A stretch of 64,000 nucleotides of DNA, from assembly GCF_932526225.1 (NCBI RefSeq), contig NC_064037.1:14459703-14523702 (forward strand). Reading direction: 5' to 3'. This DNA comes from Nematostella vectensis (taxonomy: Eukaryota > Cnidaria > Anthozoa > Actiniaria > Edwardsiidae). The notes beneath the pieces are model-generated. The model saw only the letters and a program-made list of their open reading frames with translations, made no database searches and had not been told where the DNA came from. Position numbers and translations under genes: made by a program. Below are positions 38,673 to 51,021 of this stretch, in pieces. How positions within the stretch are numbered: the stretch's first letter is position 1; each line of letters opens with the position of its first letter.

Positions 38673-40632
38673 GCCTACCAGAGTCGACAAGCGCCACATC
38701 TTATTGTATCTTTTTTTTTTTTTTTTGAGGTTGCGCAATGCGTGCAAGTATAATATGAATTTTTTAGACTTTCAAAACAAATGGACTAAAATAATTGATA
38801 GAATTTCTCTCTCTCCCATTTGTACCTTCTTTTTATATAGTAGATTGATGAAAAAAAATCAGCCGACGACATTTGCGGGAGAGCACACGTAACTACCTTC
38901 TTTTTTATAGTTTTATGAATACTTCTTGGCCGGGGAAATACCGGCTTAAGCATGGTGGCACATTCAAGTAAAATCCATGCGCGATTGATTCTGTCCTGAA
39001 ACTTATGATTATATGGTTACATTCAGCGCCCTATAGGGTGAAAGTTTGGTGCCTTTTCTACCGTCAAAATCCAAACGATTCTGTTTCTAGTTTTCCCGCA
39101 AATGGCTATGTGCTTCATTCAGTATTTTTTCATTCACATTTTTTAATGGCTGATTTGGCTTTAATTACACAAACAGTTATTTTTGTATCTCATTGCGCAA
39201 CCCCATGAAACACTATGTATGAAATTTCTTGTTCTCAACACCATGTATGAAATATCTTGTTCTCAACACTATGTATGAAATTTCTTGTTCTCAACACCAT
39301 GTATGAAATATCTTGTTCTCAACACTATGTATGAAATTTCTTGTTCTCAAATCTCCCGGCGCTTGCCTCTCGCCAGAAAACAGAGTGTAGAGTTTGATTA
39401 TTGTTATTTTGTAAATAAATGGCGATAAAAACTGGTTTTATGGTTATATTCTAGGCTGTTGTACTCTTTATTTTAGCTTTTAAACATTGTTTGTATAGGT
39501 AATCATACAATTTCGAGATCGATTGGGAAATAATTTGCACGTTTTTCAAAAGTTCAAATTGCACGATCCGTCTTGGGCGACGTCTGGCTCTTTGAGTTTT
39601 TTTTTCTTCAAATTGTTTGTAAGTCAATCAACTTCCAGTAAAACTGCACTGAATTACCTTTTTCTGCACTTATTACCTTTTTCTTGCACTCAATTACCTG
39701 GACATTGAACTGCTCTTAGCCAATTCGAATCGATCAGAATCGAGAAACTTGGAAATGGTAAAATCTTATTTAGAATAAGAACTACTGTAGAACCCCATTA
39801 GATCGAATTCAAGAGTGAGAGAAATTAAGTAAGTCCCGATTCATACGTCGCGCCGAATCTTATTGTCGACTTGTATGACCACAAATACAATGGGTACAAC
39901 GTTGATTCAGACGTCGCGCTAAATAAGTCGCGTTAAATAGTTTGCGAGTTGTAAAGTGACCTCATGCGGAGTTTCTTCCACAAAATGAAAAAAATATTGT
40001 ATTTGATTTGGCACATCAGAAGCTCGACTTTTCAATCGGTGTCGTGCTTTTGCCGGCAGTACGACTGGTGCAGCCACGCTTAGTGCCGTGTCGAACTTCA
40101 TTCTGCCGTGCCGAACTTTATTGATTAAGACGTCGAACTGTTGATGTGCCGAATCCAAACAATTAGATTCGGCAGAGCAGGAACGGGACGTATTAATCGG
40201 GCCTAGGAGTTATCAAAGTCGCTTAAGAAATAAAATATCAGCTGTTCTTCTTTTCCTATAAATCATGGAAAAAGTATATTTATTCATATATGCTTGATGA
40301 AACTCAATAGAGAATAAATAGCCAAAATAGAAACGAAGTCGTGATAAACATTTCTTGCTTTGTTTGAGGAGTCACGAAAAGAAAGTTAAAGTTAACGGCG
40401 AAAAAAACAATATCACAAGGAAAACAAAACCGGTTTGAGTGTTCCCGATATTAGACTCGAGTTAATACAGTAAAAATTAAAAAAAGGAAAAGATGCAAGA
40501 AAAAATCGAACGCAGTTCGAGTCCAGAGGGTAAACATTTATATTGCCCAAGGCCTGTTTGATGTGGCGCACGCAACATCTAAAAATGTAAAGATGTATTT
40601 CTAAATAATATTTCTATTTCAAATTCGGCCTT
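38673..40632. other. Intergenic region
   Basis: 3' flank of the coiled-coil gene (candidate polyA signal AATAAA at about 39414) and downstream of the minus-strand acetyltransferase gene. It contains a 31-bp tandem repeat and no recognised gene. Confidence 0.5.
39206..39350. repeat. Tandem repeat, 31-bp units
   Basis: About five units of aacacYatgtatgaaatWtc plus ttgttctc, alternating in two variants. Confidence 0.85.
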
Positions 40633-41550
40633 TCAACCAAGACTAGGGCTATTTATTGCAAACCATTTACTAAGACAGCTTTTCGGGTTACCATTTGTGG
40701 CAGAAAAGCTATAAGTGTCGAGTAATTTTCCGCGCATCATGTCGATAAGACGCTTGGCTTCAGGATTTACTTGCGGGATAATCACGCAAATGTTAGGCGC
40801 ACGTACTTGCCGTTCATTGCCATGTTTAGAGAGGATAGCTTCAAAAAGAGAGATCAACATGACGGCAGCAACATCAATAGAATCTGCATAAAGTGGACCG
40901 ACTATATAGCCATGTTTTTCGTTGATGGCTTCTGTTGTGGCAAGGTAGCCAACAATGTTTCCCTCGGTGTCTGAAGCCATCCTTGCTAAACCATTACACG
41001 AGCGAATAAAATACCTCAGGAACTCTTTGCGCTCATGTCCAAAAACTTCAGCGTCGTAATTAATAAGTGAATCATCATATAATTGATCCACCATTTGAGC
41101 GTGATATTGAGGGATTGATGCAAATCCACGATTCAGAGCTTGCAAAGCAATTTCGATTTCGATGCCGTAGTCGTGCAGAAGCCAGAGAGGCTCAAATCCA
41201 TGTTTCTTGTATTTAAGGACCATTGAATCAACAGAACATAGTGCCATGTTTTGTGGATGTGAGATCGCACTTATAGCGGCGTCGAAGAGTTGATTTCCGT
41301 AGCCGTGTCCACGATATTCAGCATCGATGATAAACACACTTACAAAACCATAAGCGTCATTGTAGTTCATAAACACAACAAAACCTATTGGTTTACCGTT
41401 CAATTCGCCCACATAGATGGCCGTTGGGTCGATCAAGAGTATTAATTCACAGGTATTGGAGGACATTCTCCACTTTTCGCGATCGATAAGACGTATAACA
41501 TGACTCAATAGGTTGTTTTCATCGGGACGATCGGACCGAACTTGAAACAT
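40633..41550 (-). CDS. GNAT-family N-acetyltransferase, single exon (305 aa)
   Basis: Transfers an acetyl or acyl group from CoA to an amine substrate that cannot be told from sequence. The N-terminal half is a GNAT domain: beta strands (AIYVGELNGKPIGFVVFMNY), then the CoA-loop motif YRGHGYGNQLFDAAI (R/Q-x-x-G-x-G/A type) at about residues 95-110 from the chosen start. The C-terminal half (about 155-300) fits the second acetyltransferase-like domain of the YitH/holothin acyltransferase group, known also in invertebrates. The reading extends upstream to an ATG at 41595, but the start at 41550 (MFQVRSDRP) is the more usual kind of N-terminus. No introns are seen. Confidence 0.75.
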   Translation of the reverse strand: MFQVRSDRPDENNLLSHVIRLIDREKWRMSSNTCELILLIDPTAIYVGELNGKPIGFVVFMNYNDAYGFVSVFIIDAEYRGHGYGNQLFDAAISAISHPQNMALCSVDSMVLKYKKHGFEPLWLLHDYGIEIEIALQALNRGFASIPQYHAQMVDQLYDDSLINYDAEVFGHERKEFLRYFIRSCNGLARMASDTEGNIVGYLATTEAINEKHGYIVGPLYADSIDVAAVMLISLFEAILSKHGNERQVRAPNICVIIPQVNPEAKRLIDMMRGKLLDTYSFSATNGNPKSCLSKWFAINSPSLG

Positions 41551-41595
41551 GGCGACGATCAAATAAATGGCTGCCCCTTGAGGTAGGTACTTCAT

Positions 41596-42361
41596 GTATC
41601 GTACCGTATTATACCTTTAAGCAGAGAGCCAGCGCGGCCGCAGGCCGCACGCGGAGCTCCATAGGTATAGTCAGTCAGTCAGTAGATCTATTTTTAAGCA
41701 CGCTGGCCACAACAACAGATTGTATATACCGCTGATTTCCATGTGGGGCGTAGGATTCACAATACAATAGATTACGAAAGTGCGATAGATTACAATATGA
41801 AAAAGACAATACGATTAGATAATATAACTAGACGCTGCATAACTCGGGCTAAAAAAGTAATCACCGAAAAATGCAGTCTGCATTTTGTACTTGTTTTTTT
41901 TCTACATCCCTACTCAGTGTGAATTTACTGTGTTTAATCCTGTGATTGAGACTTTTGTAAACGTGGGGTAAACCACAGTGAGCACAAATTGTTCTGCTAG
42001 AATTTACTGTAGAGGGTCCTGGATTTTTCTCCACATCTCTACTTAAAGTAAACTTATGTTTGAGAATTTATAGTATCAGATATCGGGCAGAATGGCTATT
42101 GTTTTCTGGACAACATTAAAAATGGCGCCTAGTTCTCATAAAATATTCATGACTTCTTAGTTTGAATGTGATTGGTTAAGCAGTCATTAGACTGATTTGA
42201 GATTTGAGCTCCCATAGGTCGTTAAACATTAACGACCTTATGACTAGGTGTCTAGCGGCAAGTTTAAATATATTGAGATGATGCAAATGCTAGCGCATCG
42301 TTGAAGTTGTAATAACACAATAGAATAAAAAAGAGACAAGTTCTGTATCAAGCTATCAGTA
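41596..42361. other. Upstream region of the acetyltransferase gene, nothing else recognised
   Basis: AT-rich; no coding signal, no clear repeat. Confidence 0.4.
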
Positions 42362-42364
42362 ATT

Positions 42365-44414
42365 CACGGCAAGAAAGTCGAGTATTCTCAGATATACTCC
42401 AGAGGGCAGATTTAGGTAAGGTCAAAATCTTCCTCTGTCTTCCTTACGTCTTCCTCCTAGGGGTGAATATTCCCGTGTCTTCCCTAATTATTCTCCGAAT
42501 ATACTCAAGACTATAAATTTCAACAAGTAATGCCCTAATATACACCGTGTGAAGACACGCGGAAGATGCGAGTATGCATCTAATTTACACCACATGGAAG
42601 ACAAGGTGCATACTAAGTGTCTACCTCATGTCTTTCCCAAATAATCCACGGGTGTAAACTCGTGTTTTACACAAGTCTTCCCCGATGGTAAGACATGAAG
42701 TCGACTCCGCGTCTACTCGAATATTCTACAGTGTAAGATCTGGAATATTCCCCATGTCTTACGCGCATATTCGCATGTCTTCATAACCCCCCTTTGGTAA
42801 CCCCCCTTCTGTTCGTATTCGCATGTCTGTCTCTGATTGTAAATGTGCTTTCGCGTGTCCGTGTATTAACACACCCCTCTGTAACAGACGCGAAATAGCA
42901 AATATACTATTATAACCGCGCTGATACGAACTTGTTTTAACACAAGTTTTACAATTCTTTCGAACCCTGAAAAACCAAATACCATGGACTAGAAATAGCT
43001 GTTTAGAGATTATAACAAGCAAATTGCCAAATGTATATGCCTTTTCTTTCAAAGCGATGATATCGATGTACTCAAAATATTTTGATAGATCAAAATTGCA
43101 TGCAAGCGCCGTCGAACTTGAATGTTAGACCACTCTTCTATAGGTAAATACTAAAAAGTTTATGTTTTACCAAAACTGGTGCTTTTAATGAAATGCCAAA
43201 ATCGGCAATCTATATTGTTGTAACTGTGGTTTCTGGCTTTTTAGGATTTGATGGATTACAAATATTAGCGCAACAAGTCTTGGTTTGAATTTCATAAACA
43301 AATTATAAACCATCGAACCCGCGTCACCTTAAAACACAATAAATATGTTCTTTTGATAAAATTCTAATAGAATGGTTCATAAACCACTGGAAAACTCTTT
43401 AGCGTATTCATCACTAATACACCCCAAATTCATTGTTCCCTTTTGTTCTGGCTTGACTACATACTACACTCTAAATATTACAATTTGTTGCACATGTTTA
43501 TAAATTTTTATTTTTTTAATAAATCAGTTTGTTATTGAACTTAGTACTGATACTTAGTACTGCCTCACTAAGTGCTGATTTTTTATGTAACGCGAAATTA
43601 GCTATAGAACGTATTTATGTTTTTATCACTGGCTGAGCAACCCATCTACTACTAACTATGTAAGCATGTTATGGGATTTGTTATTCTGAAGACATTATGC
43701 ACTTGTATTTTACATTTCACTGACTTACATGTAAAAAAAATTGTTAATAAACTATTTTTAACATGAATATTATGTCCAAAGTTTTACTGTCTCCAAACGC
43801 AAATGATCACCACGTTTGCCCGACGGACACGAGTTTGCGCCAGCGAATACGACGAAAGACGCGGCGAACACTCGAGTAAGCGCAAATAATCACCTATAGG
43901 AAAATCTAGGAAATATTTAGATATGCACATATAATCACCTTGTATGTAATGCGGAAGACAATCGCTTACGCTAGCGAATACTAGCGTACGGAATATTTAG
44001 GTATGCACGGAATATTTAGGTACGCACGTATAATCTCCTTGTCTGCACTGCGGAAAACACGCGCTTACGCTAGCGAATCTAGCGTAAGACGCGGCGAATA
44101 CTCGAGTAAGCGCAGATAATCACCTATAGGGAAACCTAAGGAATATTTAGGTATGCACATATAATCACCCTGTCTGCACTGCGGAACACACGCGCTTACG
44201 CTAGCGAATACTAGCGGAAGACACGGCGAATACTTTAGTAAGCGCCTAATAATCATAGGTAGGAAGACTTGCGGGCGATATCGCTCCCTTCTACCCGTGT
44301 AAGACACGGAATATTCTCTCAGGGAAGACGCGCGCAGACAAATGGAATATTCCACGTTTGTCCCGGATATTCCACATGTCTGCGCTAGGTGCAAACTCGA
44401 CTTTTATTGCCGTG
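42365..44414. mobile_element. Non-autonomous CACTA-like element, 2,050 bp
   Basis: Ends CACGGCAAGAAAGTCGAGT and (inverse) CACGGCAATAAAAGTCGAGT, flanked by ATT on both sides (42362-42364, 44415-44417). Both subterminal regions are packed with gtcttcc/ggaagac, gaatattc and agcgaata/tacgctagcg motifs. The interior (42800-43790) shows no gene. Three-base duplication, CAC start and subterminal repeats point to the CACTA superfamily, in a family other than the 13-kb element. Confidence 0.75.
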
Positions 44415-44429
44415 ATTTTACCCGCGCTA

Positions 44430-45180
44430 TAGAAATCGCATATCTTTCAGGGACCGTTTTGGTATAAGTTACGTCGAAGTTCTGCTATTTCGGGGGGGGG
44501 GGGGGGAGGGGAAAGGCGATCAAGTCGTGTTTTGAATTCGTCAGTTTCTGCTTTCTTATAAACACCGAAGTGTGAATCGGAACAAAATTATAGCTGATCG
44601 TACCTACTCCACTGAAAACGCACAAAAATAAATACAAAATACTTAGTCTACGCATTCCAGGAATCATTTTGGTATAAGTTATGTTGGAGATCGTAATGTA
44701 TTTGGGAAATAAAGGCGAGAGTCGTGTTTTGAATTCGTCAGTTTCTGCTTTCTTATAAACACCGAAGTGTGAATCGGAACAAAATTATAGCTGATCGTAC
44801 CTACTCCACTGAAAACGCACAAAAGTAAATACAAAATACTTAGTCTACGCATTCCAGGAATCATTTTGGTATAAGTTATGTTGGAGATCGTAATGTATTT
44901 GGGAAATAAAGGCGAGAGTCGTGTTTTGAATTCGTCTGTTTCTGCTTTCTTGTTAAACACCGAAGTGTGAATCGGAATAAAACTATAGCTGATCGTACCT
45001 ACGCCACTGGAAACGCACAAAAATAAAAACCAAATACTTAGTCTACACATTCCAGGGATCATTTTGGTGTAAGTTACGTCGGGGTTCGTAATGTATTACC
45101 GGGGATATATAGGGGAAATATGCGCGAGAGTCGTGTTTTGGATCCCTGTTATTTTTGCTTTGTTAAATATCTCAAAGCAC
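44430..45180 (-). repeat. Tandem repeat of about 200 bp with a signal-peptide-coding unit (three ATGs)
   Basis: Units repeat at about 195-210 bp. On the minus strand each starts with the same leader and ATG (45062, 44867, 44667) and encodes a signal-peptide-like segment (for example MIPGMRRLSILYLLLCVFSG), then GVGTISY. A donor-like GTAGgtacgat follows the hydrophobic core in each unit. They may be alternative first exons of a secreted-protein gene whose other exons are not recognised, or a degenerate repeat. The G-tract at 44492-44510 lies in one unit. Confidence 0.55.
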
Positions 45181-46150
45181 CTCATCTTAGAGCACCCTTC
45201 AGTCTTCTACGTTCTCTCTTTTACAGAAAAAAAAGGTTGTTTTTCCTTCTTTAAAGAATAGAAACAAGACGAAATCATCAAAACCCGCCTCATACAAATT
45301 ATCCTGACAAATACCTAAGACTGATATATCACGTTTTAAATTTAGCGCGGTCTTCGCATGGTTGACTGCCGGATCCCAAGGGAGTGTAGTCCAGACCTGG
45401 GACTCTCTTGCGCTCGACATTCTGGCTCGCGTGAAAGAGGGTTCAGTATTTATTGCAAGATAAAAATAAGAAATAAAATAAAAAGGAATGTGAATCATTT
45501 CAACACTATTTTGATTTATAGTTGGCTTAAACTTTTTATTTTGCAATTAATATAACCTGAAAACTGAAAACTTTTAAAAACAGGTGATACCATTGTGAGG
45601 TAATGTTACTAAGAATAGTGGTCATATAACTCATGGTCTTTTTATGACTATCATTATAAACAAGTTGTGATGAGAAATCTTTTGAAAGTCATATAGCCCT
45701 AATCTAGAATGATCATTTGAACAACATTTTCAAATAAAAAATAGGCGATTTGTTTAAATTAGTGAAACAACTGATTAATACCCAAATGTCTATTTTTTTC
45801 TCAACTTTTAAGCAAACCATAATTATGTAAAAAGCTCCTTCATGACAAAAATACACTAAGAAAAATAGCTTGGCTAACAGGCCAAATTGCTATCAGAAAC
45901 CTTGAGACTTGGTCTGTAGACCTTTTTTTTTCTGCAATGTTTTGCCAAAAACCTGGTGATTTCACGTTAAAACCGGGAGACCTGGAGAGTAGGTATGCTA
46001 CTGACCTGGTTAAACCAGACTGGGGACTTTTAAAATTCCTGGTGGATTTTTGGCTTCCACGTTACCTTCTAAGTTTTCAGACTCTCCATGGCAGAGTTTT
46101 CCCTCATACAATTTCACTCTGACCTGATGGCATGGGAGACCCCCCTCTAT
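45181..46150. other. AT-rich intergenic region
   Basis: No gene or repeat family recognised. It ends where LINE ORF1 similarity begins. Confidence 0.4.
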
Positions 46151-46745
46151 ATCTAAAAAAATCTTGGAAATTAACGCCCGGGTTGACGAGCTTGTCGGCA
46201 CAATTGCTGGGATAAAAGCTAGCCTCGAGTTTTCTCAAAAAGATATAAACGAACCAAAGCCGTCAAAGCTTGAGACAGCAGAAGACGGTATCGGCCAGGT
46301 AAAATACTCCCTGGAATATTTCGAGAACCAGTCCCGCCGAAATAATATCCGGGTCTCAGGAATAGAGGAGTCCGAAGGCGAAACATAGTATGACGCAGAG
46401 GTAAAGGTAAAAGAGGCCATCAAAACCAAATTGGGTTTTGAAAACGTGGAAATAGAACGAGCTCACAGGGTTGAGATCAGAAAGAAAGCCCGTGGCGGCG
46501 AGCAGACCAAGCCAAGGACCATCGTTTGCAAGCTCCGTGATTGGAAACAACGCGAGGCCGTGATACGGGAGGCGAGGAAAGGCAAGCCTAAAGGCCTGTA
46601 CATAGCGGGAAGACCTGGCGAGGGCTACCCTGATGAAACGTGAAGGCCAAATCCCCAAGATGAAGGGAGCAAGGAAAGCGGGCAAGTTGGCATATTTTGT
46701 CTTGGATCGCTTGGTTATAAAAGAAAGGAAGAACGCTGAATCTCC
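46151..46745 (+). pseudogene. LINE ORF1 (L1-type) fragment
   Basis: Plus-strand frame with a coiled-coil part and the RNA-binding block EYFENQSRRNNIRVSGIEES, then IERAHRVE and RTIVCKLRDWKQREAV, hallmarks of L1-like ORF1 proteins. A TAG at 46386-46388 and a frameshift near 46640 break it. It ends AESPAGE-stop at about 46758. Confidence 0.75.
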
Positions 46746-46794
46746 AGCCGGCGAATAGTGAGCTAAGTAGCAGCACTTGTAGTTTCATTCCTCT

Positions 46795-46984
46795 TTGCGA
46801 GGTTTTCCTTTTTGTCATCTTACAGATGATGATTTTCAACTAGCGCTCTATGAGCAACAAAATGGTTCAATTAAATTTGATCCGGACAGATTGGCTTGCC
46901 TAAAATTGAACCCATTACTTTCTGAAAGTACCAATCGATTAAGCCTAAATGATAATGATCCCGATGCTAATTTCTATGAGTCCT
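46795..46984 (+). pseudogene. LINE ORF2 start, truncated by the gypsy element
   Basis: Plus-strand frame with FQLALYEQQNGSIKFDPDRL and NPLLSESTNRLSLNDNDPDA, typical of the region before the endonuclease of LINE ORF2. It stops abruptly at about 46984 where minus-strand gypsy pol starts. Confidence 0.6.
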
Positions 46985-48703
46985 TCAACTGCGAGTATCT
47001 GTGGTTCTTTAGCACTCAATACTGCTTCCATCCTAGATTCTGTGGGACCAATCCCCTTGCTAGACAAGACATAGCCCATAAATGTCAGTTCTGACATCCT
47101 GAAAACACACTTCTCCTTATCCAGATTTAAACCCCTGTTCTCCAGCAGATCAAGAGTCTTCTGTAGCTTTGCATCATGTTGCTCCAAAGTGCGACAATGT
47201 GCGATTATGTCGTCGTGAATATTGAAGGCTCGCAGCTTGACAATACTTGCTGCACGATGTGCTGGTAGAGTTCTGGTGCAGACGATATGCCAAATATGAG
47301 CCGCTTGTGCTTTAAGAGACCTTCGTGTGTCAGAAATGTGGTGATAATCCTAGACTGCTCATCCGATTCAATCTGATTGAAGCCCCACTTGAAGTCTAGT
47401 TTGCTGAATGTTGTACTCCTTCCATTTGAGTTGTACAGAATAGCATCCACCGTGGTTATCGGGTGCCGTTCCCGTACCACAGCCTCATTAGCCATTCTCA
47501 TGTCAACACATAGTCTTATTTCTCCATGGTCTGGGTAGTATAACTGGGCTAGCCCAAGATGTAGGCCCTGACACTTCTCAATGATGTCAAGGTTCTTGAG
47601 CTCCTCAAGCTTCTGGTTTACCTTGCCTCCTAACCCGAAAGGTATGGGTCGTGCTTTCTTCGCAAAAAGTCTTACAGACTAGTCAACATGTATCTTAGCT
47701 TGGATTTTTTTTAATTTTTCCACTCTAGTAAAACACTACTTGTATTCTTCGAACAGTTCATCCTCTTGAACCGTATTCACTTGCATCCGCAGATTTCCTA
47801 GCATTTCACTGGTCTGTCTACTCAGTATAGGTCTTGCCAAGGCGTTCTGTCAATAACATTGCATTTAGATTCACAATCCACCAGTACTCCCTCTAGTTCT
47901 ACGCCTCCCAGCTCCGTATCAATGGCTACGCACCCTTGTTCCTATGTGACTGCAAACGCATACTCGTCACTCTCTCCGGTAAGCTGGTGTACGGTTCCTT
48001 TCTTTTGCTTAAAGTTCTTGCTATTTTGCTCTTTGCTTTTGCAAACTCTGGAAAAATGACCAATTTTGCCGCATTTATTACACATCCAGCATCTGGCTTA
48101 ACACTCTGGGTCTTTACTCAAGTGTCCTTCCAATGCCACAGCGATGGCAGTGTTTGCATTTTCCTTTCTCCTTTTCCTCTCTTCTTCTTAAAGAGTTGAC
48201 TTTCCCTGCTGCCTTGAAGCTGTTATGCTATAGACTTCGCTTAACTTTCTGCAGCTTCCATTGCTCTAGCAAGCTCTTGAGCGCGTTTCAGCGTCAGCGC
48301 TTCCCAGGATTAGAGAAATTTCTTCCGTAAGTCGTGTGACTTGCACTTGTCGATGAATTGATCTTTCATGTGTTCCGTTTTTTTGTCACCGAAATCACAA
48401 TTACCCGCCATTTGGGACAGTCTCGTGACAAACTGGTCTCCGTTTCCTTTGTCTGAAACAATGTCTCTCGTAAGGCACGTTGATTTGCGGGCTAAAGTAG
48501 CTGTCGAGTATTCTTATATCACTTGTCTCCGGTTGGCGCCTTTTCTAATGGGTCGGTTAGCGTTAAAAATATCTCTTGCACGTCTATTCGTGCACAAAGT
48601 AGTAACAATGCTTTCTTTTTCGATTCTTTCGTGATATCTTTTCCCTCCAAATAGTATTCATTGCTGTCGAAGGTCGAAATACTACCAAGCTCAAGGTTCA
48701 TCA
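46985..48703 (-). pseudogene. Ty3/gypsy element (gag-protease-RT remnants), copy B
   Basis: Read on the minus strand from 48703 down: broken Gag (ETVDQFVTRL-like block, about 48300-48560), a zinc-knuckle remnant near 48130 (GKCKHCHRCGIG), a retropepsin remnant near 47870 (GVLVDCESKCNVID, catalytic Asp-Ser/Thr-Gly changed), and reverse transcriptase (47100-47600) with FSKLDFKWGFNQIE, LIFGISSAPELYQHIV and NIHDDIIAH, followed by LTFMGYVLSSKGI. Frames are interrupted many times. The 5' side continues beyond EnSpm at 62158. Confidence 0.8.
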
Positions 48704-48829
48704 CACTGGACGAAAAAACGGATTTACACAACTTTGCCTATCGCGCAAATATGATGTAAATATCAGGCACTATATTTGGTGCCTGATTTGCTTTGGTAGT
48801 AAACGTGTATACAAATTTTATATTTGCAT

Positions 48830-49190
48830 GTTGTTCAAACACTTTTCAAAGATCAACTTTGAATAATTTGCTTGGATGGTAAATTTGTATGTAAATTTCA
48901 TGTTTGTGTTTTGTGCAAATAACATTTCAAAGATCAACTTTGATTGATTTGCTTGGATGGTAAATTTTTATGTAAATTTCATGTTTTTATTTTGTGCAAA
49001 TACAGTTCAAAGATCAACTTTGAATAATTTGCTTGGGTTGTAAATTTGTATGTAAATTTCATGTTTGTATTTTGTGCAAATACAGTTCAAAGATCAACTT
49101 TGAATAATTTGCTTGGGTTGTAAATTTGTATGTAAATTTCATGTTTGTATTTTGTGCAAATACAGTTCAAAGATCAAATTTAGATTTGCA
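48830..49190. repeat. Subterminal tandem repeats, about 75-bp units, copy B
   Basis: Same units as 1310-1640 with one more copy. Confidence 0.8.
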
Positions 49191-49930
49191 TGGATTTACA
49201 CTCACTAGATTATCTTTACTTATATCTGCAAGGTGTGTTTTAATATCACTTAGTGTTTGACGGTGACAGTCGTGTGCGACAAATTGTTTTGTTGTCGCTT
49301 TTAGTAGGCCAAACATCTAAAATCATCATCAAGATACTAGTGAAAATCGTCGAGTTTTTTGTGTGTGTTTCTTATACGCGGGTTTGATGGGAAAAAGGCG
49401 AGAGCGACCAGATGGCGGTGTAATATATAGGTTATTTAACGGCTGGGAGGTCCGGCCTCGGTCAGCATTTCCCAGACCTCTGTCACAGTTTTTCTCTATT
49501 CGGACCGACCTAAAGTCGGTAAATAACTTATTTATTTTACCCTTAAAACATTGTTCGAAAATCCCGCAGTCAAGATATTTTAGTATCTTGCGTCACAGTC
49601 ACGTGGTTTCTCTGTATGTCGCTTACATACTGTAAAACCACGTGACACTTGTATTCTACTCACAAGATGGCGTCCTCCATGAAGCTGGAGTGCGAATATT
49701 AGAGCAGAGAAAGCTGAATTGTAAGCATTGGCCATGTAATCTTACTACCACCGTTTTTTATCTTAATTATATAGACATACACAGAAAACAGACAAAATCG
49801 CTTCAAATGATTCATCAGAATTCATCACTCGAGGTCCCGAATGTAGTTTCCTATATTATAATTTTACGAGTTGTGTATATAAGCTTATTACCTAGCAAAA
49901 CACTGGTGTCTATATTATAAATAATTATGA

Positions 49931-49935
49931 AACTG
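49931..49935. other. Empty Polinton integration site
   Basis: AATTATGAAACTGGACGAAA is uninterrupted here; in copy A the same sequence is split by the 16.5-kb element with AACTG repeated. Confidence 0.93.
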
Positions 49936-50190
49936 GACGAAATAAAGAATTTAAGTGCATTTAAGACATATCCGAAATGTACCTTAAATTTACTACTGTC
50001 TATATGTTGCATTTAAAGGCCACACTTAAAGTCAGTAGTAACTTTAAAAAAGAATTTAATTTACATTTAATTGGGGCTCTTATAGTCAGTAGCAACTTTA
50101 AGTAGATATTGATTGTTAACTTAAATTCCTTTAAATGTAGTATTGACTTTAAGTAACTTTCTTTGACTTTATCGAAAACTTATAATCTTT
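49932..50190. repeat. Inner CACTA-like terminus with TTTAAGT repeats, copy B
   Basis: Same as 18830-19090. Confidence 0.5.
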
Positions 50191-51021
50191 AGGAGATTTA
50201 AGTGTCTTTCATTAGTTCTAAATTTCATCATATTCGTTGGACTTAGAAAATATTTTCCGTAGTTTAGAAGTTAATTTAGTTTCTAAACATAATATTTTCT
50301 GGCTAATATCAGGAACGTTTTATGAAACGCATATAAATAGCTTTAAGAATATTCGGTTTCTTGTTTAACCAAGTGATTTGTATTTTGGCAGAAAGAAAAA
50401 GCGATGAAAAATTGATGTTCGCATTATTTTAGGATTACTTTGCCTTTAGCATTAATAATAACTGCTTCACCGGCGGAGAGGAAGTCAGTCATATGCGAGA
50501 GGAAGTGACGCGCAAGCGTATCTATTGTTTTCCCTTCACGTGACTACCACGGCGGGCTATTCGCATAGCGTGTTTAGAAGTGTGACTTTGGTTCATCTAA
50601 CTTCTCTCTAAATCCACGCCAAAAGATTCGCTTTTTCTTTCAATGACATCAAATCGAATGGCAAAGCCTACCAATGAAAACATGTTGACCACATAACCTT
50701 CAAGTTTGGAGGGAAAACAGAGCTTTAAATGCGGGAAATCAGCGACTGCGTGCGTGAGGTGAGAATTCAACAGTGAAGACAGAACTCGCTGAAATTCTCG
50801 CCGAAAGGGAGCCTCAGAGACTTTCAGGTAAGCCTAACTGATCGGAACCAGTTCTTGTTTATTCGTTTCTTGATTATTTTTTGTCTTTAAGGGCAACCTT
50901 TCGAGTTTAGGTGATCTTTTTCCTCTTTGAGTAGTGTCTATCACTCGATTCGAATCAGCGTTCCGCCGTACGCTAAAGAGCCTTCGGTTCTATCTTATCT
51001 GGCCAGCGGAGAAATCTTATA

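Noticed and set aside
39919-40158. 79-residue minus-strand ORF downstream of the acetyltransferase
   Set aside because: No domain, no repeat relation, no splice or promoter support.
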